NCBI RefSeq assembly: GCF_030296935.1
Contig: NZ_AP028032.1
Coordinates: 1,488,001 to 1,552,000 of the forward strand
Direction of reading: 5' to 3'
Origin: Coprobacter fastidiosus
GTDB taxonomy: Bacteria > Bacteroidota > Bacteroidia > Bacteroidales > Coprobacteraceae
Length of the DNA: 64,000 nt
The translations under genes and the position numbers were made by a program. Below, piece after piece: positions 17,976 to 27,465 of the stretch. Position 1 is the stretch's first letter, and every line of letters starts with the position of its first letter. The notes under the pieces are model-generated. The model was not told the origin of the DNA and did no database searches. It saw only the letters and a list, made by a program, of their open reading frames with translations.

Positions 17976-19148
17976 TTAATGCGTAGCCTTATACCACTCC
18001 GTATCGGTTTTTGACACGGTAAGGGAATGTTTACTCGGATCTGATGTCGTTATTCCAGAGAAAGTATAAATCGGAACTCTACCTTTGGTCACAGAATAAA
18101 AATAGTCCGTATGCACTTTATACGGCACAGCCCGAGACAACTGCTGCTCAAACCGTTCCAACAAAACGGGATCTTTACATAACTTTTCTACATAATCACC
18201 GTAATCGTAAAATATTATCGGAGTATAGCCATCCATTCGTTGCAAAGCATTTTCGGAAGATTCATCGAAAATATATTCCGTATTAATTTTTTTCATAATC
18301 GTCGCAAGATCTTCCAGTTCGGCACAAACCGTTACCGCCAACGTTCCATAAGGCATACTATAAGCCGAATAAAAGTCGTAAAAGCCATCACAGACAGCCT
18401 GAAAATCAGAATCATCTAATAAATATTCACCAATCACGGCATAAGGCATCCCGTATGCCATTATCTCACTGGCAGAAGCAATCAAATAATCAGTAACATT
18501 TCTCAACTCATAAGCAACCTCGATCGAAGACATATAGCAATCGTCGAACAAAATATATTCCATTTTTATGCCTGCATCCGCAATACCTTTAGCAAGGGTA
18601 CTTATATCTGTCTGATATTCGCTTGTCAAACCTCCGAAATAACGGGTCAACGGTTTTCCCTCATAGTCCCAATGCATTTTTACAGAAGATACAGACATCG
18701 TCTTCATTCGATCTACCGGAAGCCACCCCATACCATGACACCCGATCGTCATGGCATATATAGATGCCGGAGCAAATGTCTTCATATCATTCAATATAGA
18801 GGTAATGCCCTCTGCCGTCGTAAATGACGGATTCGTATAACTCTTCAACGTTTTGCGTTCGCATTTACCATTTTTATAAACAATTTCGAACATAGAAGCC
18901 TCGGTGCTGCTGGAAGACATAAACACGACAACTTTTTCATCTTTTAATCCCCGCTTTTTTATACACTCTTCCATATCCGAAATATTCGTATAAAAATTCG
19001 TCGTCAGATTAGAAGACCACGGCAAATACATAAATAGTGTTTTCCGACTTGTCGTCACTATATCAGGCTCATCTTTCTCACAGGAAAAGAGAAAAAAAGA
19101 CAAAACAGCCCAACAAAGAATCTTTATCTCACCGTATCGCATATTCAT
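17976..19148 (-). CDS. Clostripain (C11) family cysteine peptidase, lipoprotein
   Basis: The protein has 390 residues with a lipoprotein signal ending in the lipobox Cys23 (FLFSCEKD). The C11 fold is supported by the catalytic histidine H138 in TIGCHGMGW and the catalytic cysteine C204 in ILFDDCYMSSIE, followed by YLIASASEIMAYGMPY. C11 enzymes usually cut after arginine. It probably sits at the outer surface or in the periplasm. It lies directly downstream of the fimbrial operon terminator with its own -7 box, so a separate transcript is likely, but a role in processing fimbrillins after Arg is an attractive inference. Confidence 0.88.
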   Translation of the reverse strand: MNMRYGEIKILCWAVLSFFLFSCEKDEPDIVTTSRKTLFMYLPWSSNLTTNFYTNISDMEECIKKRGLKDEKVVVFMSSSSTEASMFEIVYKNGKCERKTLKSYTNPSFTTAEGITSILNDMKTFAPASIYAMTIGCHGMGWLPVDRMKTMSVSSVKMHWDYEGKPLTRYFGGLTSEYQTDISTLAKGIADAGIKMEYILFDDCYMSSIEVAYELRNVTDYLIASASEIMAYGMPYAVIGEYLLDDSDFQAVCDGFYDFYSAYSMPYGTLAVTVCAELEDLATIMKKINTEYIFDESSENALQRMDGYTPIIFYDYGDYVEKLCKDPVLLERFEQQLSRAVPYKVHTDYFYSVTKGRVPIYTFSGITTSDPSKHSLTVSKTDTEWYKATH

Positions 19149-19167
19149 GTATTACTTTTCAGAATTT

Positions 19168-19175
19168 CAAATATA
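19168..19175 (-). promoter_or_regulatory. -7 promoter box for the clostripain-like gene
   Basis: The minus strand reads TATATTTG, an exact consensus match, 20 bases upstream of the ATG at 19148. Confidence 0.55.
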
Positions 19176-19210
19176 AGCATTACAAAGGAAATTGATTATA
19201 ACATAGAATT

Positions 19211-19249
19211 AAAAAATAAGGATACCGCATAAATACGTAGTATCCTTAT
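19211..19249 (-). terminator. Terminator of the fimbrial operon
   Basis: A perfect 10-bp stem (19216-19225 with 19240-19249) is followed on the minus strand by a T run (19211-19215). It ends transcription 26 bases after the DUF4906 gene and separates the operon from the clostripain-like gene. Confidence 0.8.
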
Positions 19250-19274
19250 CTTATGCATTAAAAATTCACTTCCG

Positions 19275-21767
19275 TTAATCGTCCATAGGCTCAGTATCCA
19301 CCCGGAAAGCCCGAATACGTAAAGATGTCGTACGTAAAGCATAACCACCATTGCCTAACTCATAAGCATAATGATCTGCTCCTTCTCCATCACCGCCTCC
19401 ACTATTTGCATAACTACCATCTGGCAATACTTTCGTAGCCCGGGCACGGACACTACTTTGCCCACTTGAACCGTTCTCTCTTTCCCCCGCTGAAGCACTC
19501 CAATAATAATTGTCCTGAAACTCTCCAAAAACAGTATAATACTGTGTTAACGCATCTTCCATCTGACGAATACCGGGCAAGAACCATTTGCTTTCATTAC
19601 TTTCCTCCTCATAAACTCTATCGCCCACTAAACCAGCAGTTCTACGAGGTATATATGACGACACGATTGTTCCGTTATCACTCCGCTTATTCCTGTTATA
19701 ACAATATTCAAAAGCAGACCGAGGCTTATCATTCAAGGTCATAAGCACTTGTCCCGACCTAAAAATGATAAAACTTGTATAAGGATGTCCATCATTAAAA
19801 ATTTGCCCCGGAGGATCATACGGGCCTCCCGGTATACCTAAAACACTATACCTATACAACTCCTCTATTGTGAAGTCATGAAGGTCTGAATTCTGTTCGG
19901 CCCAAGGCAATCCTGTATAAACTTGTTCAGTAAAATATTCATCCAACGGGTCATAATGATCCAAGTATTCTTCATATTGCTCCATATATAAAGTGCCGCC
20001 GTCACGCATATTTACCGGCAATAAATGAACCTGTTCCAACACTACCGTACGACGTTTTATTTCCTTTCTATTCTCCTTATAAATTAAAGTAACTGTCACT
20101 CGCCGATTTTCTGTTGTCGACAGATTCTCATCAATATAGAAATAAACCCTATCCCGAGAATTATCGACCGTAACTCTCTTACCCGTCTCACTCAACGTTC
20201 TTGTAACCAATCCTTTTGTAAAGAATGCCCGCTTACCATTACCGGCTGTCCACGCCGTTCCGGTAGCCAAATGAGTTCCTGTATTAGAACCCTCATCATA
20301 AGCAGTAAAACCCGATTCTGTTACAGTCCCCTTCTCCATATCGGAAGCCTTGATTTTCTCCATCCGAATCCAGTCGGGAACAGTTACCGGAGTCTCACTA
20401 TTATCCGGCACTTCTCCCAAAATCACTTCCATAGTCGGATTTTTTGTCGATTTATCGGCAAACATATAGACATCCATCGGCGTTACACAAAAATGAGCGT
20501 CATGGTTACGTTCACGCAACATGGCAATATAAAATTCATTGTCATCCTCCTCAATATTCACCCGGGCATCAAGAGTATACTCTCCTGTCTCTATATTTTG
20601 AGAAGTCAAACCTTTAATCGTAATATTATTTTTATATTGATGATTACGTTTTACCTGAAAATTATCGGTATGATTCGCTCCCAAATAAAGCGTATAGCGT
20701 ACCTCATAAGTTGCTCCGTTATAGGTAGTATAAAAACCATGCAATTCTACTGCCGCAGCATTTTTATTAGCGAGATAAGGCTTATAACGTTGTTTCTGAT
20801 AATCCTTAATACTATCGGGATAAAGCCCTTTTTCTCCTGCCAAAGAAGGATCTGCCCATTTCTCTCCCTCATCTACTTTCCATTCTGCATTCTGCATATT
20901 CTCATACATATAGAAAGTAAAAGCAATTTGTCCGTTCTTATTAAAAATCGTACGTTGCATCGATGTCGTTATGCTCTTTGTCCAACTATCTTCCCAATCG
21001 ACTCCTGTTTCGGTATTTACTGCGAGAGTAGAAAAAGGTACTTTCGTAGAAAGATTTTTTGCCGTCCATTCTACAAGAGTAAGAGCAGGTAAATTATTCT
21101 CTTCTACCTCACTATCGAGCTGGATATTGACATCTATACGTACCATCAAAGCTGTCAGATCGATACGTCGCTCATCATCCGTCGAAGTCTCCGTTTTGGT
21201 AAGATCGATCACTTTATATCCTACCATCGGCATTCCTCCGGAAGGTAAACCGAGCGAAACATTTTCCGGAGCATAAACAAGATTTTTCAAATCCGACAGA
21301 TTCGTAATGCCATCAGGCCGTCCGTCTCCATTCCTGTCTCTTCCGAAAATAACAGGATCTACGTTCGCAATGGCATACACAGTGGCTTTACTGGCAAGGT
21401 CCTTATTCGCAAATGCCTGATTATCTATCTTAAGAAGGCTCACTCCTTGCCCGGGTGCATAATATCCTCCATCATCGGGTGCATCCCGATATCCGGTAAG
21501 ATAACCGCCCTTCAGATATTCACCATCAGAGCCGAAAAAGAATATATAAAGCTGATTTATTTTTTTCTCGTTCTCATCCTTTATATCGCTTGCACGAGTC
21601 GTCACCTTCAGCAAATCCATCGGATTACCGGAGAAACTAAGAGTAGTTATATTTCCCGTCGAAACAGTGGACTGATCGAATAATTCTTCTTCCCTACAAG
21701 CTGAAAAAACTATTATAAGGAACAGAAAAGCTATACTTAAAATTTTATTGATCTTTACCTTTATCAT
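19275..21767 (-). CDS. DUF4906-type fimbrial tip/accessory protein, lipoprotein
   Basis: The protein has 830 residues with a lipoprotein signal (FLFLIIVFSACREEEL). An N-terminal fimbrillin-like domain (LSFSGNPMDLLKVTTRAS, then QLYIFFFGSDGEYL) resembles Mfa/FimA family folds. A possible Arg maturation site lies at TTRAS. The long C-terminal part ends in a domain with KWFLPGIRQMEDAL and YYWSASAGE, as in DUF4906 proteins found at the end of Bacteroidales fimbrial operons. It probably forms the tip or a large accessory subunit on the outer surface. It is the last gene before the operon terminator, 23 bases after the previous fimbrillin gene. Confidence 0.83.
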   Translation of the reverse strand: MIKVKINKILSIAFLFLIIVFSACREEELFDQSTVSTGNITTLSFSGNPMDLLKVTTRASDIKDENEKKINQLYIFFFGSDGEYLKGGYLTGYRDAPDDGGYYAPGQGVSLLKIDNQAFANKDLASKATVYAIANVDPVIFGRDRNGDGRPDGITNLSDLKNLVYAPENVSLGLPSGGMPMVGYKVIDLTKTETSTDDERRIDLTALMVRIDVNIQLDSEVEENNLPALTLVEWTAKNLSTKVPFSTLAVNTETGVDWEDSWTKSITTSMQRTIFNKNGQIAFTFYMYENMQNAEWKVDEGEKWADPSLAGEKGLYPDSIKDYQKQRYKPYLANKNAAAVELHGFYTTYNGATYEVRYTLYLGANHTDNFQVKRNHQYKNNITIKGLTSQNIETGEYTLDARVNIEEDDNEFYIAMLRERNHDAHFCVTPMDVYMFADKSTKNPTMEVILGEVPDNSETPVTVPDWIRMEKIKASDMEKGTVTESGFTAYDEGSNTGTHLATGTAWTAGNGKRAFFTKGLVTRTLSETGKRVTVDNSRDRVYFYIDENLSTTENRRVTVTLIYKENRKEIKRRTVVLEQVHLLPVNMRDGGTLYMEQYEEYLDHYDPLDEYFTEQVYTGLPWAEQNSDLHDFTIEELYRYSVLGIPGGPYDPPGQIFNDGHPYTSFIIFRSGQVLMTLNDKPRSAFEYCYNRNKRSDNGTIVSSYIPRRTAGLVGDRVYEEESNESKWFLPGIRQMEDALTQYYTVFGEFQDNYYWSASAGERENGSSGQSSVRARATKVLPDGSYANSGGGDGEGADHYAYELGNGGYALRTTSLRIRAFRVDTEPMDD

Positions 21768-21790
21768 CTTTTCCTCGTCTTTACGAATTG

Positions 21791-22975
21791 TTACTCGAAT
21801 ACTACATCATCATTCGTTTCATCACCATCATCAGCTTCTCCATCTTCCCACTGTCCTTGATTGTCGACGACAAACTCCAATATGAAAGCATCTCCTACAA
21901 AATTGAGCTGAGCCGTATATTTAATACCGGGACGAGGAGTAAATGTGCCGGGACGCTGTGTCTCGTAAAAAGTCGTTCTCCCGTTGAAAGTATAATCGAT
22001 CCGGACTTTTACATCTTCTCCGAAACTCGTTCCCGTCCCCGATATCAACAACAAATGCTCTCCTCCCAATAAACCGGAAGAGGTCACGGTTTCATTCTTC
22101 TCCACATCGGGAGGCGGCAACGGCAAGTCTTCGTCAAATATCGTATAAGTTCCTACATAACGATCGTTTTCCGGAAATGTATAAGACACCACATCTTTTG
22201 TCAAGTCTATCTTTACCGTTTTATAGAATGATCCGCTCAAAGTAACGGAATGCACGGTCAAATCGAATTCACTGAAATTATTCACCTCGAAACCAAGACC
22301 TGTCAGTATGTGATTAAAATTGAAATGTAAATTACCATCAGATTTTCTACTATTATATAAGACGGCAAGCATTGCATCAGGAGTCGCAGAAAGAGAAAGC
22401 GGATGAGTCAGAGCAGAACCGCTTTGCGGCATAGTAAATGTCAATTTAGGAGCTCCTGCCGTAGTCTCAGTTAAAGGCTGATCGATCGTAAATGCTCCCT
22501 CATAAGGATAATAAGCTATAAATGAATAACGGTATTGATCTGCTCCCGTAATAGCTCCAACCGGATTATTATTCGTATCATAACCGTCGCGATACCAAAA
22601 TTTCGGATTATTATCCATACCGCCATCTCTATCATAAGTGCATCCGTTAACTCCCACGACTACTTTTTGTTTAAAGAATACATCCGGTGGACATTGGTTT
22701 CGTTTTAATGACCAAACACTGGAAGCGGAAAGATAATTCGGATCAGAAGTTCCTACGGTATATGGGACACAATACCCCAGTACACCGAACGCATCACCCG
22801 GGACAAGAGCATTTATCAATGTACTGCGGGAAACTGTTTCTACCGATAAAGAGGGTGTATCGAACAAAATAAGATCGGACATTTTCGGAACGGAACCGAC
22901 AAGATTTTCCTCCCTGCAAGCAACACAAGCAACCAAAAACGCACCTCCATATAACAGATGTCTCAAGCTTATCAT
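21791..22975 (-). CDS. Fimbrillin family protein
   Basis: This 394-residue lipoprotein has a lipobox near AFLVACVACREE. A typical two-domain fimbrillin pattern follows: LILFDTPSLSVETVSRSTLINALVPGDAFGVLGY, then FSFIAYYPYEG-type sequence, and KLTFTMPQSGSAL before HFNFNHILTGLGFEV. The C-terminal region ends acidic (GEADDGDETNDD). A possible Arg processing site is at VSRST. It lies within the six-gene operon, between the second fimbrillin and the DUF4906 gene, and is probably an accessory or tip-proximal pilus subunit. Confidence 0.82.
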   Translation of the reverse strand: MISLRHLLYGGAFLVACVACREENLVGSVPKMSDLILFDTPSLSVETVSRSTLINALVPGDAFGVLGYCVPYTVGTSDPNYLSASSVWSLKRNQCPPDVFFKQKVVVGVNGCTYDRDGGMDNNPKFWYRDGYDTNNNPVGAITGADQYRYSFIAYYPYEGAFTIDQPLTETTAGAPKLTFTMPQSGSALTHPLSLSATPDAMLAVLYNSRKSDGNLHFNFNHILTGLGFEVNNFSEFDLTVHSVTLSGSFYKTVKIDLTKDVVSYTFPENDRYVGTYTIFDEDLPLPPPDVEKNETVTSSGLLGGEHLLLISGTGTSFGEDVKVRIDYTFNGRTTFYETQRPGTFTPRPGIKYTAQLNFVGDAFILEFVVDNQGQWEDGEADDGDETNDDVVFE

Positions 22976-22997
22976 ATCAGACTATCCTTTTATTTTA

Positions 22998-24023
22998 TCA
23001 CTCGACAATAATAATTCCACCCGTAGCTTCACCCCACGCATTTACAGTAGGCGTATCGAACAATATCCGGTCTTCATCCGAAACAGTAAACGTGTAACGA
23101 TAATGCTTACCCGCTTCCCATGTCGTCAACGGCAGAGAAACCAACGGAACCGTAGATGTGCAGGGTTCTCTATCCGACGCCGAAGAATAAGTCACTTCAA
23201 AATAATATTCGATAGTAAGATCTTGCGGAAACAGTAAAGCGTCTATCAAGGTCGTTCCATCTGCATTTACCGAAATCTCCTCGCTTAACACAGCAAAGGG
23301 TTCGTTCTTTGTAGTACGGTCGCTCTCATCGGTAGAAATAGCCCATCCGGCAGATATAGCTTCTTTATCGGTTAAATCGGCTGCCGAGGCTAAAAAATCA
23401 GCCGTCTTATGCATACCGTAAAGCTTAGCGGAATGGATAACCGGATTAAAACCTTCGATACCGTCTGCGGCCGCATTACGTTTTACCACAAACTCCACAC
23501 GTGCTAATAAATGACCGAACGTGAAAGCCACTTTACCGGTATTACTGCCGGAAATATTCAAGGCAGAAGCTGCCATGAGATCATATCCTTTAGAAGCGTC
23601 GAAAGCCGTAACAGAAATATCTCCGTCTTCATCATAATGGGCAGCAGTCGCTGCATTTGCCATTAGATCGGTTACCGACGGATATAAAGCGTAAAATGAA
23701 TATGTTTTGTCCGCTTTCCAATAGCGTAATCCCTCATAGGTCCAAACAGAACCGTTCGGTGTCGATACCGTAGTAGCATTAAAAACCTCACTGGCAGCAT
23801 CTTTCGGCAGATACCATCCCCAAACAGAAAAAGAACTACCCGCAGTAAAACTCTCTACTGCAACCCGAGTTAATGCCGGAGTACGGAAATCAATCGCCAT
23901 GCCATCGACTCCGCCTTTCTCCATATCATGTACGAGAACGTTTGTACATGATGTTAACAGTAACGTAACCGTTATCATCGGGAAATAAAAAAACTTTTTC
24001 ACCATTCTTTCGATTCTCCCCAT
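22998..24023 (-). CDS. Fimbrillin family protein
   Basis: The protein has 341 residues from the ATG at 24023. The inner ATG at 24005 gives a better lipoprotein signal (MVKKFFYFPMITVTLLLTSC). The mature part starts near MAIDFRTPALTRVAVESF, with the fimbrillin stretch SFSVWGWYLPK, KTYSFYALYPS, and KVAFTFGHLLARVEFVV. These match the Mfa1/FimA-like N-domain and linker. An Arg in ALTRVA is a candidate cleavage site for strand-exchange polymerisation. A GC-rich hairpin (24082-24101) lies between this gene and the previous fimbrillin. Confidence 0.85.
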   Translation of the reverse strand: MGRIERMVKKFFYFPMITVTLLLTSCTNVLVHDMEKGGVDGMAIDFRTPALTRVAVESFTAGSSFSVWGWYLPKDAASEVFNATTVSTPNGSVWTYEGLRYWKADKTYSFYALYPSVTDLMANAATAAHYDEDGDISVTAFDASKGYDLMAASALNISGSNTGKVAFTFGHLLARVEFVVKRNAAADGIEGFNPVIHSAKLYGMHKTADFLASAADLTDKEAISAGWAISTDESDRTTKNEPFAVLSEEISVNADGTTLIDALLFPQDLTIEYYFEVTYSSASDREPCTSTVPLVSLPLTTWEAGKHYRYTFTVSDEDRILFDTPTVNAWGEATGGIIIVE

Positions 24024-24081
24024 ATATACCAGCTTATTTCTTAGATAAAAACATCTCTGAAGTGTTGTTTTGAGTGACTAC

Positions 24082-24101
24082 AAGGGGACATTCAACCCCT
24101 T
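24082..24101 (-). other. Hairpin between two fimbrillin genes
   Basis: A stem AAGGGG/CCCCTT with an 8-base loop sits in the 106-base gap between two fimbrillin genes. There is no T run after it on the minus strand, so it may protect the upstream transcript end or act as a partial attenuator rather than a full terminator. Confidence 0.4.
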
Positions 24102-24129
24102 ATAGCCTATATATAACTAAAAGTATATT

Positions 24130-25104
24130 TTAATTGAGGTCAAGATCAGGATTGGTAAATTCGTCCCACTCTTCTACTGTCGTTACATCAAACAATATAG
24201 GTTTCAATGTATCATCCACTTTATCTGGATTGATCGTAACCGTATAATTATATGCTAACCCGGCATCCCACTTATTTGATTCAGCAATAGCCATAGTTCC
24301 CGTAAAAGTTCCTTCCTTACTATAACCACCGCCATCAGTTACTGTTACTCTGAAAGAAACCGCAATAGAATTCGTGTTTTCTTGAGGAATCACATATTTT
24401 ACTTCTGACTCTGCCTGACCTTCAGCTGTCGCGTAATCGTCGATATCGGCAAAAGAATATTCTCCTGTACTTTCTCCTAACCACGTACCGACAACTTTAT
24501 CTACCATTGTACCGGTTGCTGTCTGAATAGCTTGAGAAATCTTCAATTCTGAAACTTTCATCGTATAGGTTTCGGCAGCATCGGTTTTGAACGTAAATTT
24601 AACTTTAGAAAGCATGTGCTTAAAAGAAAGTTGCACCTTTGAAGGATCTCCAGAACCATTCCATGATGCATCGTCTGAAGTAGCAGCAATCAAGTCATTT
24701 GCTCCAGCGGAATAATCTGAAAACGTCAAAGTCTTAGATGTAGGATTATATGATATACCTGTAGTCAACTGAGATGTTCCGTCGGCATAAGCACCGAAAT
24801 TATAAGTTTTATCTACTTGCCAATAAGCGGTCTCATCAGGAGTCCAAACAGCACCGCTACCCACAGAAGCACCCGAAACCTTTACATTGTTGAACACATC
24901 AACCCATGACGATTCATTTTGATAATCACCATACACCCAAAACTGCTTGAAATCGGCATTCGTCACATCTGCTCTTGTGGTATTGTTTACAAAAGCATTC
25001 GAAAAATTGATTGCACGAGACTGAGGTATATCTACCACTTCATTGTTCGTACAACCGGTTAAGGCTATAACAGCCGCTCCAAGAATCCATAAACTTTTTT
25101 TCAT
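24130..25104 (-). CDS. Fimbrillin family protein (possible major subunit)
   Basis: The 324-residue lipoprotein has a classical signal (MKKSLWILGAAVIALTGC). The mature part contains AINFSNAFVNNTTRADV with a candidate Arg cleavage site, then KTYNFGAYADG, VQLSFKHMLSKVKFTF and the C-terminal DVTTVEEWDEF. It is the first fimbrillin gene after DUF5119, and the relatively long gap and hairpin behind it are consistent with a more abundant major subunit, but that is inference from position. It would be exported to the outer membrane and polymerise there. Confidence 0.87.
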   Translation of the reverse strand: MKKSLWILGAAVIALTGCTNNEVVDIPQSRAINFSNAFVNNTTRADVTNADFKQFWVYGDYQNESSWVDVFNNVKVSGASVGSGAVWTPDETAYWQVDKTYNFGAYADGTSQLTTGISYNPTSKTLTFSDYSAGANDLIAATSDDASWNGSGDPSKVQLSFKHMLSKVKFTFKTDAAETYTMKVSELKISQAIQTATGTMVDKVVGTWLGESTGEYSFADIDDYATAEGQAESEVKYVIPQENTNSIAVSFRVTVTDGGGYSKEGTFTGTMAIAESNKWDAGLAYNYTVTINPDKVDDTLKPILFDVTTVEEWDEFTNPDLDLN

Positions 25105-25154
25105 AACTTCTACAATTAAAAATTAAATAAATTACTTATTGTTTTTTATATCTT

Positions 25155-26180
25155 TTAGTTTAACGGAAGTTCTACATCGATATATTCTCCCCAACCATCC
25201 ACTGTCACGTCAAAACTGCCGCTTCCTTCTGTTCCTTCTTCATCCGATATTTCAATATCTTTCACGACAATAACGCCACCGCGAGGCTGCCCTGTAACCT
25301 GATCTGTCACATCAAACTCAAAAGTCTTGAATTTTCCGTTCAACATTCGTACCTCCAAGTTCAAGGCATAGTGCTTTCCCTGTCTACCCGTAACATAATG
25401 ATCTCCCGGATAATCCGGCACTCCGAACGAATAAACAAGAGCTTCTGCACCGAAATCTTCTACCGTGCAATCGAACATCACCGTTACGGCATCCGCACCC
25501 GTATGTCCGTCTTCGAGGTAAACGCTTTCTGCCATACCCGCCAATGCACCTCGTGCCAATGCCACATATTGCGCACCCTTTTTAAATTCGTAACGTATCA
25601 GATAGGTATAAGTCAACGGACGCATAATAACAGGTAACTCTATCGACTCTAACGTACGTTCTGCAAAATGCTCTTTCACATAAGCACCATAAAGCATATC
25701 CGGCGGACTTACCGTGCGTTCTCCGGCATGCAACTCTTTAAAACTACTGCGCGTACGAGTACGGGTCGTAGCCGAAGCAGATGCCGAAGTGGTAAGATCA
25801 TTAAAAAGAATGTATTCGGTATCATTATTATAAAACAGCAATGAATGGACACCCTCTTTCATGGGCAAACGGCCACCCTCTGCCGACAAATTATTTTCGG
25901 AGAAACCGCCACCGGCAGAATAGACAAGAGCCCGGATGCCCTCAGCAATATCCGGACGCAATTCATCATATTCACGTCCCCACAAAACGTTCCAATTTTG
26001 TTCCCAATCAAAATCATAAGTACGTTCCCACTCCTGTTCCCAATCGGCGGCCACCATCGTTTTTACCGAAGCACTATGTAGCTCATGGTCATAACATAAA
26101 TCTTTCCGGCATCCGAAAGTCAATAGAAGCAGTATCAGAAACACTCCGTACCTTATCATCGCAGAGAGACAGTGTTTCAT
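25155..26180 (-). CDS. DUF5119/FimB-Mfa2-like fimbrial anchor lipoprotein
   Basis: The protein has 341 residues with lipoprotein signal LILLLLTFGCRKDLCYDH. The RKDLCYDH start and the WEQEWERTYDFDWEQNW repeat are characteristic of DUF5119 proteins in Bacteroidales fimbrial loci. The middle contains MLYGAYVKEHF and LPVIMRPLTYTYLIRYEF. Such proteins likely anchor or terminate the pilus at the outer membrane. It overlaps the DUF3575 gene by 4 bases, so translation is coupled. Confidence 0.88.
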   Translation of the reverse strand: MKHCLSAMIRYGVFLILLLLTFGCRKDLCYDHELHSASVKTMVAADWEQEWERTYDFDWEQNWNVLWGREYDELRPDIAEGIRALVYSAGGGFSENNLSAEGGRLPMKEGVHSLLFYNNDTEYILFNDLTTSASASATTRTRTRSSFKELHAGERTVSPPDMLYGAYVKEHFAERTLESIELPVIMRPLTYTYLIRYEFKKGAQYVALARGALAGMAESVYLEDGHTGADAVTVMFDCTVEDFGAEALVYSFGVPDYPGDHYVTGRQGKHYALNLEVRMLNGKFKTFEFDVTDQVTGQPRGGVIVVKDIEISDEEGTEGSGSFDVTVDGWGEYIDVELPLN

Positions 26181-27346
26181 CTTCTACCTCCTTTCCTTTC
26201 CATCCAACAACCGATATTCCAGACAAAAGCCAACTTCAGTTTTAATGGACCGAAATAATTGGTACGTATCGACTGTTGATACACATAATGTTCGTCAATA
26301 GGTAAATAATCTTCAGAATTTGCATGCAGAAAACCCGCACCGATACCGGCTTCTAAAGCAAAATATTTTCCGATAGGAAACATATATCCGTAACTGATAC
26401 CGGCATACTCGCCTTCACCTTTATAACCTCGATTTCCGTTCTCCAGATCATACCAGCCTCCACCGATGAACAGTCCGAAATAATGTCCTTTACGAGTTCC
26501 TTCGGATTTGAACCAATACCGCACTTCGGGACTAATCTGTGCCAACTGGTAATATTTATGCTTCGTATCTTTATGCCACCACGCCATAGTACCTTCTAAA
26601 TTGACCGACCAATGTTTGTTGAAACGGTATTCCAATTCTAACGAAGGCATAAGCAATACATCATAAAGGAGATTGGTTTTGATAGACAAAGGAATGTTAC
26701 GATGAGAATATTTCGACTCACGGTTCATTATAGAAACCGACTCTACTTCCGGTATTCCTTCAAGTTCTTTTTTGAAAATCGTGTCGAACTCTATAACCGC
26801 TTCAAAAGGGATCGTATCTAATTGTGTCGATATTTTCCTTGAATATACCGTATCAGATTTTTCTTCTACTTCCGGAATAGAATTCTGTGCTACGGAAGGG
26901 ACATTCAAATACTCAACATCCACTAATGCCACAATATCCCTCATTCCTTTATAGGGTACGGCTTTATTAGATGTACGATAATAAGCCTCTTTCATTCCCA
27001 AATGGGTAATAAAATAAGATTTTACCTGATTACTGCGATTTTTAGCTGCCGCCATATTTTCCTTTTCTGTAGGATAAGACTGGCAAAAACCCTGAATGCG
27101 AATAACCGCATCACCGCTAACAATCGCTTTACGATGCATCCTGAGCAATTTCATAGCTTGAGAAATTGCTTTTTCATTACCATTATAAGGAGAATAAAAC
27201 ATCAGTTGCTTAGGCACAAAGCGAAATAGAATAGCCGTATCCGAACAAAAAGGGACATTTTTTCCTTTCTCCCAATCCTGCCCCTGGCTTATCTGTACAG
27301 GAATAAATAACAAAATTAATATATAAACTATATTTTTTATACGCAT
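26177..27346 (-). CDS. DUF3575 outer-membrane protein, first gene of the fimbrial operon
   Basis: The protein has 389 residues with a Sec signal peptide (IVYILILLFIPVQISQGQ). The N-terminal half contains an OmpA-like stretch (SGDAVIRIQGFCQSYPTEKEN and AAKNRSNQVKSYFI). The C-terminal half is the DUF3575 beta-barrel (SIKTNLLYDVLLMPSLELEYRF, AWWHKDTKHKYY, FGLFIGGGWYDL, GISYGYMFPIGKYFALEAGIG). It overlaps the DUF5119 gene by 4 bases. It is the promoter-proximal gene; the 120-base region upstream leads to the inverted-repeat element at 27466-27618 that probably switches expression. Confidence 0.9.
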   Translation of the reverse strand: MRIKNIVYILILLFIPVQISQGQDWEKGKNVPFCSDTAILFRFVPKQLMFYSPYNGNEKAISQAMKLLRMHRKAIVSGDAVIRIQGFCQSYPTEKENMAAAKNRSNQVKSYFITHLGMKEAYYRTSNKAVPYKGMRDIVALVDVEYLNVPSVAQNSIPEVEEKSDTVYSRKISTQLDTIPFEAVIEFDTIFKKELEGIPEVESVSIMNRESKYSHRNIPLSIKTNLLYDVLLMPSLELEYRFNKHWSVNLEGTMAWWHKDTKHKYYQLAQISPEVRYWFKSEGTRKGHYFGLFIGGGWYDLENGNRGYKGEGEYAGISYGYMFPIGKYFALEAGIGAGFLHANSEDYLPIDEHYVYQQSIRTNYFGPLKLKLAFVWNIGCWMERKGGRR

Positions 27347-27465
27347 TTTTAGTATGTTGAATATATCTAAAAACTTTCAATACTATTTCGTCAACTAAAA
27401 ACCACTCATATATTAAATTGTAAAACAACAACTTAATATAATAATCATAAAAAAACAGAACAAAA

